A stretch of 16,868 nucleotides of DNA from JAUWQU01 sp964605095 (GCA_964605095.1 CAZSBS010000090.1:1-16868), one strand, 5' to 3'. Shown: positions 6,504 through 13,977, numbered from the stretch's first letter. A program made the numbers and translations. The notes: generated from the letters alone by a model not told the origin.

Positions 6504-8980
6504 TGGGCAAGCCAACCGTCGTCCACGACGACGAGCCGGAGATTCTCGTGCCCGCTCAGATGGGCGAGCAGAGAATAGCCGTGCCCGGGCATGTCCGCAT
6601 CCCGCAGGTCGCGGCCGTGCTCATTGTGCGGAACATGGTGCTGTTTCCCGGCACGATCGTGCCGATATCCCTCGGCCGGGAAAAGTCCAAGAAGCTGCTG
6701 GATACGGTCCTGCCGGAGCAGAAGGTCATCGTCATTGTCTGCCAGAAGGAAGCGTCGGTCGACGACCCCGGCGTCAACGACATTTACACCGTCGGCACGG
6801 CCGCGGTCGTGCTCAAGCTTCTGCGCATGGAGGAAGGCAACCAGAGCGCGATCGTCAGCGGCGCCAAGCGCGTCAAGATAGATCGGTGGACTCAGACCGA
6901 GCCGTTTTTCATGGCCGAGGTGCATGAGCTGTCGGACGTGCTGACTCACACGACGGAGACCGACGCGCTGGTGATGAACGCCCGCAACGCCGCGATGCGG
7001 ATCGTCCAGCTTTCACCGAACATTCCGGACGAGGCGGCGGTGGTGCTGAACAACCTCGAGTCGCCGGGCTCGCTTGCGGACTTCCTTGCCAGCAACATTC
7101 AGATGGAGCTTGCCCACAAGCAGCAGTTCCTCGAGGAGTTGGACATAAACAGCCGGCTGCGGCGCATTGGCGTCGAGCTTCAGCGACAGCTCGAGGTGCT
7201 GGAGCTTTCCAACAAGATCCAGGACCAGGTCAAGAGCAACATCGACAAGACCCAGCGCGAATACTTCCTCCAGGAGCAGCTCAAGGCGATCCAGAGGGAG
7301 CTTGGCCAGGCCGATGAGCGTGGCGAGGAGCTCGAGGAGCTTAACGCCAAGATCAAGGCGGGCGGCATGGCCCCGCCGGTTCAGGCCGAGGCCGAGCGGC
7401 AGCTAGAGCGGCTGGCGAAGATTCCCGTGGCGAGCCCGGAGTATCACGTCCTGCGCACCTACCTGGACTGGATGGTCGAGTTGCCGTGGAGCAAGATGAC
7501 GGAAGACCGCCTGGACGTAAACATCGCCCGCGAGGTGCTCGACGCGGACCACTACGACCTGGAGAAGGTCAAGCAGCGGATACTGGAATACATCGCCGTT
7601 CGCAAGCTGGCGCCCGATACCCGCGGGCCTATCCTGTGCTTCGTGGGTCCGCCCGGCGTGGGCAAGACGAGTCTGGGCCAGTCCATAGCGCGCGCCACCG
7701 GGCGCAATTTCATCCGCATGAGCCTCGGCGGCATGCACGACGAGGCCGAGTTGCGGGGCCATCGCCGCACGTACATCGGCGCGATGCCCGGTCGGATCGT
7801 GCAGGAGATCCGCAAGGCCGGGACCAACAACCCGGTGTTCATGCTCGATGAGTTGGACAAGGTCGGCAGCGATTTCCGCGGCGACCCGACTTCGGCCCTG
7901 CTGGAGGTGCTGGACCCGGCCCAGAACTTCTCGTTCCAGGACCACTACCTCAACGTGCCGTTCGACCTGTCGCGCGTGATGTTCATCGCGACGGCCAACT
8001 ACATGGGCACGGTCCCGCCGGCGCTGCGGGACCGGATGGAGGTGATCGAACTGCCGGGTTACACGCGGCGGGAGAAGCTCCGCATCGCGATGAAGTACCT
8101 CGTGCCCCGGCAGCGCAAGGAAAACGGGCTCAAGGACTCCCAGGTTGCCTGGCCCGAGGAGGCCGTCCAGCGGATCATCGACGACTACACCCGCGAGGCC
8201 GGCGTGCGGGAGTTGGAACGCCAGCTCGGCACGGTCTGCCGGCGCGTCGCGGCCATGATTGCCGGGGGCAAGGCCAGATCGCGGAAGATCAACTCGCGTT
8301 TCATCGCCGATGTGCTTGGCCCGGCCAAGTATGAGAGCGAACTGGCCCTGCGAACCAGCGTGCCCGGCGTCGTGACAGGCCTGGCGTACACCCCAAACGG
8401 CGGGGAGATTATTTTCATAGAGGCGGCCGCGTACCCGGGAAAGGGGCTACTGACGCTTACCGGGCAGATCGGCGACGTGATGCGAGAGTCGGCAATGGCG
8501 GCCATGAGCTACGTCAAGAGCGTTGCCGGCAAGCTCAAGATCGACTTGAAAAAGTTGGCCAAGCAGGACATCCACATTCACGTCCCGGCCGGGGGCGTGC
8601 CGAAGGACGGCCCGTCAGCAGGCGTGGCGATGGTAACCGCCCTGACGAGCCTGCTGACGCACAAGCCCGTCCGACACGACGTGGCCATGACCGGCGAGAT
8701 AACCCTCCGCGGGCTGGTGTTGCCCATCGGCGGGGTCAAGGAGAAGGTCCTGGCCGCCCGGCGCGCGGGCATCAGCACGGTGATCCTGCCGGCGCGGAAC
8801 CGCAAGGACCTCGTTGACATTCCCCAGGAGATAAGCAAGGAACTGAAATTCCATTTTGCCCGCACCATCAGCGATGTGCTGGACATAGCCATGGACGGCG
8901 AGGCTGTGAAGCGAACCGGCAAGGCGGGCAAGACCGGCAAGGGCCGCCGGACCAGCAAAAAAGCCAAAGCAAGCTCGTAG
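6479..8980 (+). CDS. lon: ATP-dependent Lon protease
   Basis: An 833-residue LonA-type cytoplasmic protease that unfolds and degrades damaged and regulatory proteins. In order: N-terminal substrate-binding domain (about 40-230, starting VAAVLIVRNMVLFPG), coiled-coil helices (about 230-320, LQEQLKAIQRELG), AAA+ module with Walker A GPPGVGKT at 390-397 and Walker B FMLDELDK at 454-461, then the peptidase domain with Ser713 (KDGPSAG) and Lys756 (GGVKEKVLAARRAG), the same 43-residue spacing as the Ser/Lys dyad of E. coli Lon. The last 25 residues are a Lys/Arg/Gly tail (TGKAGKTGKGRRTSKKAK) beyond the usual fold. AGAGG lies 11 bases before the ATG, inside the end of hsp20. All catalytic residues are present, so the enzyme should be active. 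Confidence 0.98.
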   Translation: MAEDKPTRLGKPTVVHDDEPEILVPAQMGEQRIAVPGHVRIPQVAAVLIVRNMVLFPGTIVPISLGREKSKKLLDTVLPEQKVIVIVCQKEASVDDPGVNDIYTVGTAAVVLKLLRMEEGNQSAIVSGAKRVKIDRWTQTEPFFMAEVHELSDVLTHTTETDALVMNARNAAMRIVQLSPNIPDEAAVVLNNLESPGSLADFLASNIQMELAHKQQFLEELDINSRLRRIGVELQRQLEVLELSNKIQDQVKSNIDKTQREYFLQEQLKAIQRELGQADERGEELEELNAKIKAGGMAPPVQAEAERQLERLAKIPVASPEYHVLRTYLDWMVELPWSKMTEDRLDVNIAREVLDADHYDLEKVKQRILEYIAVRKLAPDTRGPILCFVGPPGVGKTSLGQSIARATGRNFIRMSLGGMHDEAELRGHRRTYIGAMPGRIVQEIRKAGTNNPVFMLDELDKVGSDFRGDPTSALLEVLDPAQNFSFQDHYLNVPFDLSRVMFIATANYMGTVPPALRDRMEVIELPGYTRREKLRIAMKYLVPRQRKENGLKDSQVAWPEEAVQRIIDDYTREAGVRELERQLGTVCRRVAAMIAGGKARSRKINSRFIADVLGPAKYESELALRTSVPGVVTGLAYTPNGGEIIFIEAAAYPGKGLLTLTGQIGDVMRESAMAAMSYVKSVAGKLKIDLKKLAKQDIHIHVPAGGVPKDGPSAGVAMVTALTSLLTHKPVRHDVAMTGEITLRGLVLPIGGVKEKVLAARRAGISTVILPARNRKDLVDIPQEISKELKFHFARTISDVLDIAMDGEAVKRTGKAGKTGKGRRTSKKAKASS

Positions 8981-8991
8981 TCCCAAGGCGC

Positions 8992-9032
8992 AAAAAAAAC
9001 CGAGTCGATCCGGCTGGACATGATCGACTCGG
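8992..9032 (-). terminator. Strong intrinsic terminator on the minus strand; weaker on the plus strand behind lon
   Basis: A perfect 11-bp inverted repeat (CCGAGTCGATC at 9000-9010, GATCGACTCGG at 9022-9032) with an 11-base loop. Read on the minus strand it is followed immediately by eight Ts (8999-8992). On the plus strand, 20 bases after the lon stop, the same hairpin is followed only by CCCTCGCTTATCTTT, a poor U-tract. It may serve both directions, but it is built best for a minus-strand transcript. Confidence 0.85.
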
Positions 9033-9213
9033 CCCTCGCTTATCTTTGGACGGACAGCCGCAGCCAATAAGGCCTCGTCAGCCGTCGCAGCCCTCTTCTT
9101 TAGGCCTCTACCCTCCGGTAAAGGCCCTCCACTGTTCTCTTGCTACAATGCATGTGCCAAGTGCATAGTGAGCAATCGGAATAACGGCGGGGAATCCATC
9201 TAAACCGCTATTC
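8992..9213 (-). ncRNA. Candidate structured small RNA, about 220 nt, minus strand
   Basis: Not a recognised family. On the minus strand, 5' to 3', there are: a 9-bp helix (9213-9205 with 9187-9179, one G-U, 17-base loop); an imperfect 12-bp helix (TTGCT/AGCAA outside, ATGCA/TGCAT inside, 9175-9140); a 10-bp helix with a GGAG loop (9126-9103, one U-G); a weaker branched stretch (9086-9049); and a perfect 11-bp hairpin followed by eight Us (9032-8992), an intrinsic terminator. In the first and third helices the non-Watson-Crick pair is a wobble only on the minus strand and would be a C-A mismatch on the plus strand, so the minus strand is the likely RNA. TATAAC ends 7 bases before the first helix, placing the expected start at its first base. 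No tmRNA, SRP RNA, RNase P or riboswitch motif was seen. Expression is unproven. Confidence 0.42.
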
Positions 9214-9219
9214 TGTAAA

Positions 9220-9242
9220 GTTATAGGTTTTATTGGCGCCAA
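9220..9242 (-). promoter_or_regulatory. Possible promoter and operator for the candidate RNA
   Basis: On the minus strand TATAAC (9225-9220) matches five of six -10 bases. The expected -35 position (9248-9243) has no good match. Within the spacer lies the perfect 10-bp palindrome TTGGCGCCAA (9233-9242), itself inside a GTTTT/AAAAC inverted pair (9227-9245). A dyad overlapping a promoter with a poor -35 suggests control by a DNA-binding protein; this is inference. Confidence 0.28.
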
Positions 9243-9816
9243 AACGTCGGGTTCTTGTTGCCGGGCGTCGGCGCAGCGGCAGGCAAACATCGCGCAGCAA
9301 GATAATTCGATAAAAGCTGCTAAGACAAGTTGTTGCGGGGTGGTTGCCAAACAGTCGACAGGTGTTGCACGGAATCAACATACGCGAAAATGTTCAGTTT
9401 TCCGGATTTCATCGGGCTGGCCGGAACTGGTCTTGCGCTTCCAGCCGGAATGGGTCCAGGTTCGGGTGCCACCTTGTTCATCGCTCAACGGGCGTGATGG
9501 CGGGGGTGGCCTGTCTGCCTGATACATGGGCGGCTCTTCTCGGCCGGGCTGGATGTTTGGGACTGCCGGCCAGCAGTTTTGGGCATACGCCGTCAATCAA
9601 TACGGCAAAGCGCGGGTGGGGAAAAGAGTGGTGCATGGCATTGCGGAAAAAAACGACAGGAATTCAGCTTTATTTTCCGAGCAGTTGAGCCTATCATTAA
9701 ATACCCAGATGGGAAGTTGGATCAAGCTACATGGGCGGTCAGACATGGACCCCGGCGCGTCCCCCCCCGCGCGCCACGTGTCGGCCGCCCACTTTATTGC
9801 GCTTGCCGAAGACTGC
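9243..9816. other. Gene-poor interval between the candidate RNA and thiE
   Basis: About 570 bases without a convincing gene on either strand. Open frames are short, overlap each other, lack ribosome-binding sites and show no recognisable domain. By eye the sequence is more AT-rich than the flanking genes, with T- and A-runs such as GGAAAAAAACG near 9644. A small plus-strand hairpin followed by Ts occurs at 9562-9580 (ACTGC/GCAGT, then TTT). It may be decayed sequence, or the control region of the candidate RNA plus the 3' region of thiE. Confidence 0.5.
9733..9790 (-). terminator. Long GC-rich nested hairpin 26 bases after thiE; possible transcript end
   Basis: GGGCGG (9733-9738) pairs with CCGCCC (9785-9790), then after a small internal loop GACA (9742-9745) pairs with TGTC (9779-9782), and inside this GGCGCG (9754-9759) pairs with CGCGCC (9770-9775) around a C-run. 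The position just past the thiE stop fits a 3'-end structure. There is no U-run after it on the minus strand, so it is not a standard intrinsic terminator. Confidence 0.35.
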
Positions 9817-10845
9817 TTAGCGGATGGCGGCGCAGATGGCTTCGGCGGTGGCCTGGGGTTTTTCGGATGAGCAGATGGCGCCGCAGACGGCGACGGTTCT
9901 TGCTCCGGCGTCGATTGCGGATTTCGCGTTCTCCGGCGTGATACCGCCTATGGCGACGATGGGCAGTGTGATGTGCCTGGCCACCTCGTGGAGCAGTTCG
10001 AGGCCGACGACGGGGCCGGCATCTTTAGTGCCCGTCTCGAAGATCGGGCCGATGGCGATGTAGTCGGCGCCTTCGGCGACGGCGGCCCTGGCCTGCTCAA
10101 GCGTGTGCGTGCTTCGTCCGACGATCGCGCCGGGCCTCAGCAGGCGGCGCGCTTCGGCGACGGGCAGGTCGTGCTGGCCGAGATGCACGCCGTCGGCCCC
10201 GACGATCGCGGCGATGTCGGGCCGGTCGTTGACGATGAATATCCTGCCAGTCTCGTCGGTCAGGTCCCGCAGTTCAGCCGCCAGGGCGAGCAACTCGTCG
10301 TCGGCGACGGGCTTGTCGCGGAGTTGGATCACGTCGGCGCCGCCGGCGATTGCGGCGCGGGCGGTTTCCTTCAGGCTGCCCTTGCACATCCCGCTGCCGA
10401 TGAGCACGTAGAGTTTGGAGTCCGCGAATCGCCGAGAGACCATCAGCCGGCACAGGATCCGCTTTTCCAGCGTGTAGGCGTTGTATCGCATCCGCTCGGT
10501 CTTCAGGACGTAGTCCGGTGCGATGAACTTGCTGTATTCCTCGATGGTCCGAAGGGCCTCGGTAAGGCGCTTGCACGCGGCGGTAACCACGTCGGCCAGG
10601 CCGCCGCGCGTGTTCTCGGTCGGGCTGGTGATTTCCGTTCCGATATCGCCCGGGGTGTCCCGACTGACGAGGAACTCGTCGGCGGGCATGCTCTTGAGCA
10701 CTTCCGCCAGGTCGCTGCGGAGATTCTTGGCCATGGCGGTGACGGCTGGGTCGTTGAGGGCGAATCGTCCGCAGTCTTCCGTTACGCGCAGGGCTTCCCG
10801 CGCCCGGTTGAAGTTTGCGTCCAGGATCCGATAGACCTCTCGCAT
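9817..10845 (-). CDS. thiE: Thiamine-phosphate synthase with N-terminal ThiD2-type domain
   Basis: A 342-residue fusion. Residues 1-135 (YRILDANFNRAREALRVTED, later RLTEALRTIEEYSK) match the ThiD2 family, known as a strictly HMP-phosphate kinase and often fused to ThiE in cyanobacteria and planctomycetes. Residues 143-342 are a ThiE TIM barrel: QLRDK at 174-178, VNDRPD, GVHLGQHDLP at 219-228, GRSTHT, AIGPIFETGTK at 264-274 and PIVAIGGI. ThiE joins HMP-PP to thiazole phosphate to give thiamine phosphate in the cytoplasm, so one polypeptide would catalyse two successive steps. GGAGGTG precedes ATG 10845. It follows glyA by 53 bp on the same strand; an AT-rich stretch there (10866-10880) could hold its own -10. 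No TPP riboswitch fits in that short leader. Confidence 0.93.
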   Translation of the reverse strand: MREVYRILDANFNRAREALRVTEDCGRFALNDPAVTAMAKNLRSDLAEVLKSMPADEFLVSRDTPGDIGTEITSPTENTRGGLADVVTAACKRLTEALRTIEEYSKFIAPDYVLKTERMRYNAYTLEKRILCRLMVSRRFADSKLYVLIGSGMCKGSLKETARAAIAGGADVIQLRDKPVADDELLALAAELRDLTDETGRIFIVNDRPDIAAIVGADGVHLGQHDLPVAEARRLLRPGAIVGRSTHTLEQARAAVAEGADYIAIGPIFETGTKDAGPVVGLELLHEVARHITLPIVAIGGITPENAKSAIDAGARTVAVCGAICSSEKPQATAEAICAAIR

Positions 10846-10898
10846 GGCGGCACCTCCGTGGGGAGCTTATATTAATAATCTTACTGTTCTATATCGGC

Positions 10899-12149
10899 TC
10901 ACGTCGGATTGTTGGCTATGGGGAACTGCCGGCACAATTCCAGCACCAGGCGGTGGACACGGTCGATAACGCCCTGGTCGCCGTCGGAGTTTAGCACCAT
11001 GTCCACCCAGTCGGCGATGGTTTTCATTTCGGCCGGACCCATGCCGCGCGTGGTCAGCGCCGGCGTGCCCATGCGGATGCCGGACGTGTGAACGGGTTTT
11101 CGCGGGTCGAAGGGGATGGAGTTCTTGTTGGTTATGATTCCCGCCGCGGCGAGCCACTCGGCCGCCTGGTGCCCGGTCAGGTCGGGCTTGCGGCTTCGCA
11201 GGTCGATCATCAGCATGTGGTTGTCGGTGCCGCCGGAGACCAGGCGCCAGCCGCGAGCCAGCAGTTCCTCGGCCAGGGTCTTGGCATTGGCGACGATGGT
11301 CGCGGCGTACTTTCTGAATTCCGGTTTCATCGCCTCGTGGAACGCCACGGCCTTTGCCGCGATAACGTGCTCGAGGGGTCCGCCCTGGAGGCCCGGGAAC
11401 ACGGCCGCGTCGATCCGCTTGGCCCATTCGGCGGTGCAGAGGATGATTCCGCCGCGCGGGCCGCGAAGGGTCTTGTGATTGGTGGTCGTCACGAACGTCG
11501 CGTGCGGCAGGGGCGAGGGGTGGACGCCACCGACGACCAGCCCGGCTATGTGGGCGATGTCCGCCATCAGCAGGCAGCCGGCCTCTTTGGCGATCTGCCC
11601 GAACGCCGCGAAGTCGATGATCCGCGGATAGGCCGACGCGCCGGCGATCAGCAGGCTGGGCCGCTGCTCCAGCACCGCCCGGCGGACGGCGCCCATGTCC
11701 AGCCGCTCGGTCGCCGGATCCACGCCGTACGAGCGGCAGTCGTAGAACAGGCCCGATGCGTTTATCTTCATGCCGTGCGAGAGGTGCCCGCCGTGAGCGA
11801 GCTCCATGCCCATGATCCTGTCGCCGGGCTTCAGGCAGGCCATGTATACCGCCAGGTTGGCGCTGGTGCCGCAGTGAGGCTGGACGTTGGCGTGCTCGGC
11901 CCCGAAGAGCTTCTTGGCACGCTCGATGCAAAGAGTCTCGACGGAGTCAACATTGGCGTTGCCGCAATAGTACCGCTTGCCGGGATAGCCCTCGGCGTAC
12001 TTGTCGGTGAGGATGGACCCCAGCGCCACGAGCACCGGTGCCGAAACGTGATTCTCCGACGCGATCATCTCCAGCGTCTCAGCTTGCCGGCGCTGCTCGG
12101 ACTGGATGATCCGAGCGATCTCCGGGTCCACCTTCTCCAATGCGTTCAT
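10899..12149 (-). CDS. glyA: Serine hydroxymethyltransferase
   Basis: A 416-residue PLP enzyme converting serine and THF to glycine and methylene-THF, the main entry of one-carbon units. Typical features are ETLEMIASENHVS at 24-36, TDKYAEGYPGKRYY at 48-61, VQPHCGTSANLAVY (89-102), the MADIAHIAGLVVGGVHP segment and the PLP-binding Lys226 in TTTNHKTLRGPRGG. Length matches the family. ATG 12149 is chosen because GGAG lies 7 bases upstream and the conserved N-terminus starts there; a longer in-frame start at 12272 would translate a short tandem repeat (MGPMGPM) and is rejected. Its neighbour downstream is thiE, 53 bp away, possibly in one transcript. It supplies the folate pool also used by the cyclodeaminase-family gene at the left edge. 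Confidence 0.97.
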   Translation of the reverse strand: MNALEKVDPEIARIIQSEQRRQAETLEMIASENHVSAPVLVALGSILTDKYAEGYPGKRYYCGNANVDSVETLCIERAKKLFGAEHANVQPHCGTSANLAVYMACLKPGDRIMGMELAHGGHLSHGMKINASGLFYDCRSYGVDPATERLDMGAVRRAVLEQRPSLLIAGASAYPRIIDFAAFGQIAKEAGCLLMADIAHIAGLVVGGVHPSPLPHATFVTTTNHKTLRGPRGGIILCTAEWAKRIDAAVFPGLQGGPLEHVIAAKAVAFHEAMKPEFRKYAATIVANAKTLAEELLARGWRLVSGGTDNHMLMIDLRSRKPDLTGHQAAEWLAAAGIITNKNSIPFDPRKPVHTSGIRMGTPALTTRGMGPAEMKTIADWVDMVLNSDGDQGVIDRVHRLVLELCRQFPIANNPT

Positions 12150-12171
12150 CCGTATCTCCTGAGGCCTTGGC

Positions 12172-12200
12172 GATAGACAAACGCTTACTCTATCTATCAA
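12172..12200 (-). promoter_or_regulatory. Possible promoter of glyA
   Basis: On the minus strand TTGATA (12200-12195), 17 bases, then TCTATC (12177-12172). The -35 is good, the -10 is poor (three of six). The leader would be about 17-20 bases and includes the GGAG site before ATG 12149. An alternative, TTGCTT with TAGAGT, lies a few bases upstream. Confidence 0.3.
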
Positions 12201-12243
12201 CTCTGAATGAAGCAAGCCCGCCCGGCATGAGATTGCAGGGAAG

Positions 12244-12274
12244 ATAGGACGCATAGGACCCATAGGACCCATAG
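12244..12274. repeat. 9-bp tandem repeat (ATAGGACCC), about 3.4 copies
   Basis: Units start at 12244 (ATAGGACGC), 12253 and 12262 (both ATAGGACCC), with a partial ATAG at 12271. It lies in the 145-bp gap upstream of glyA and downstream of the HtrA-like gene. No pairing or coding role is evident. Confidence 0.9.
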
Positions 12275-12294
12275 CAAGCCCACGCGGGCGGGGA

Positions 12295-13977
12295 TCAGGA
12301 ACCCCGTCTCTTGGGGTACTCGGCGGCGGTTACGAAGACGGTGAAATACTGCCCTGTCGCGGGCTTGGGCGCGACTTGCCTCTTGTTGCGGCTGTAACTG
12401 CTGTACCCCGTGCCGGAAGACTGCTGGGCCCGCTTGATTAGGGCCGAGAGGTCCTGGACGGGCACGAACCGGTCGGATCCGCCGCCGTCAGCCGTGGGGT
12501 CGGTCCGCCCGGCCAGGAAGCCCAGTAGCGAGCCGCTTTTGGAAATGACCGGCCCGGCGCCCTCGCCGGGAATCAACTGGGCCGAGAGTGCCGCCGAACC
12601 ATTGGGGTCGGCGCCGCGGACAATCGCGTCCACCGGGCGAATCCTGCCGCCCATCTGCTCGAAGAACGCCAGTCCGTAGAAGCTGACCGCCTGGTTCTTG
12701 CCGGGCTTTTCCTTACCGTCGGCGGGCAGGGGCGTAAACTCGACGTCACGGACGTAAACCACCGCGACAGGCAGGGCGACCTTGCTGCTCGATCCGTACG
12801 TGCTTGTGCGGACGACCTGGGCGGGCACGGTTGTCTTGCCGTCGATTACGACGAACGCCTCCAGCGCGCCGTCGAGTACTGCGCTATCCGCCAGCAGGGC
12901 GTGCTTGCCGACCGGCACGCCGACGGCTCGGCGGAACTCCAGCCGGTCCATCGGCAGCGACGGCAGGCTGTGCTCCGAGGCCGTAACCGACCTGCCCGGC
13001 ATCAGCCAGCTTATGCCGCGCCGAAAGCCGCTGGATGTCCGGCTCGGCGTCTCGTAGCGGTCCATGATGGCCTTGGCCAGCACGCAGATCGGATCGGCCA
13101 TCAGGTTGCCTGGCGTCGCATCGTGCGACTGCTTGAGGAAGGCAAGGGCGTCCTGCGAGTCCGGCTGGAGTTCGATCGCATCGATTGCCGAGGCGAGGCT
13201 GGCCACGGGCTGATTTCGCCCGGCCAGTGCCAAGGCCTTGCCATGATGGAAAGCCGCCACCCTCGGCGCGGCGGCGATGCACCTTTCGAACGAGTGCTGC
13301 GCCGCAATAAAATCGAGCCCCTCGATCTGTGCGGCGCCCATCAGGAACTCGCCCAGCAGGTCGTTTGGCCAGGCCGTGGCGGCCTTGCGATAGAACAAGG
13401 ATAGCTCCCTGCATCGCCTTGGAACCTCGGCCCGGGCGCTGGGCGTGCCCGTCTCGGCCCGCCGAAGCTCGTTCTTGGCGTCGCCGGAGTCCTTGATGAA
13501 CTCCTGGTAGCGCTCCTTGGCGCGGATGACTTCCTTGGGCGAGTACCACTTGCCATCGGCCTTGCGCTCGCCATCGTGCGCCTTGGCCTGGAAAGTCTTG
13601 ACGTCTTGCCGGGCATCGTAGCCGCCCATACCGGGCGACATTGCAGCCAGCTTTTGCATGGCCAGGAAAACCATGGCTTCCGGGCGGGTGATGGCGTCTT
13701 CCAGCGTCCGGCCGGTATCCAGGGAGATCGGTGGCGCCGACGTTGGGCCGCCCGCCGGCTTGGTGGCGGGCTCCGACTCGCGTATCCGCTCGACGTCGGT
13801 GGCATTGACCGTGATGGTCACAGGCACGCCGCCCATGGTGGTCTTGACGTAGACCTTGCCGTCCTTGCGGGTTGCCTGGCCCTGGTAGACCTTGCCATCC
13901 TTCATGTAGACGGTGTCGGCCTGCACGCATGCCGCCATCGCCAGGCCCGCCAGTATGCATATCGCAATGTTTCGCAT
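12295..13977 (-). CDS. Exported multidomain protein with degenerate HtrA/trypsin-like domain
   Basis: A 560-residue protein with a signal peptide (1-20, cleavage likely at VQA-D; Cys17 makes a lipoprotein a less likely option). Residues 21-66 are a small beta module with two KDGKVY copies, followed by a Pro/Thr/Ala linker (PATKPAGGPTSAPP). Residues about 188-290 are helical and TPR-like (AAQHSFERCIAAAPRVAAFH, then ASAIDAIELQPDSQDA). Residues about 350-515 resemble an HtrA protease: LLADSAVLDGA sits where HtrA has NNHVVxGA, and GEGAGPVISKSGSLLGF where it has GNSGGPLVxxxGxxxGI. The catalytic His and Ser positions read Ala and Gly, so it should be a non-catalytic pseudoprotease. The fold assignment is my pattern match, not a search result. 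GAGGAC precedes ATG 13977. Role unknown; perhaps a periplasmic binding or scaffold protein. Divergent from the gene at 14080. Confidence 0.85.
   Translation of the reverse strand: MRNIAICILAGLAMAACVQADTVYMKDGKVYQGQATRKDGKVYVKTTMGGVPVTITVNATDVERIRESEPATKPAGGPTSAPPISLDTGRTLEDAITRPEAMVFLAMQKLAAMSPGMGGYDARQDVKTFQAKAHDGERKADGKWYSPKEVIRAKERYQEFIKDSGDAKNELRRAETGTPSARAEVPRRCRELSLFYRKAATAWPNDLLGEFLMGAAQIEGLDFIAAQHSFERCIAAAPRVAAFHHGKALALAGRNQPVASLASAIDAIELQPDSQDALAFLKQSHDATPGNLMADPICVLAKAIMDRYETPSRTSSGFRRGISWLMPGRSVTASEHSLPSLPMDRLEFRRAVGVPVGKHALLADSAVLDGALEAFVVIDGKTTVPAQVVRTSTYGSSSKVALPVAVVYVRDVEFTPLPADGKEKPGKNQAVSFYGLAFFEQMGGRIRPVDAIVRGADPNGSAALSAQLIPGEGAGPVISKSGSLLGFLAGRTDPTADGGGSDRFVPVQDLSALIKRAQQSSGTGYSSYSRNKRQVAPKPATGQYFTVFVTAAEYPKRRGS

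Noticed and set aside
6289..6578. Open frames reading through the N-run
   Set aside because: They exist only because Ns were translated as unknown residues; both sides are copies of the same hsp20/lon junction.
9108..9350. 80-codon minus-strand frame with a TTG start
   Set aside because: No ribosome-binding site and no recognisable domain; its end lies inside a 10-bp helix of the candidate RNA. Possible, but less supported than the RNA.
9375..9596. 73-codon minus-strand frame and a tRNA-like GGTTCGGGTGCCACC stretch near 9461-9475
   Set aside because: The stretch does not form a T-arm (CCAGG and GCCAC do not pair) and no acceptor or anticodon stem is found. The overlapping frame has no start signal or known domain.
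11088..12176. 362-codon plus-strand open frame
   Set aside because: Antisense to glyA and without recognisable domains.
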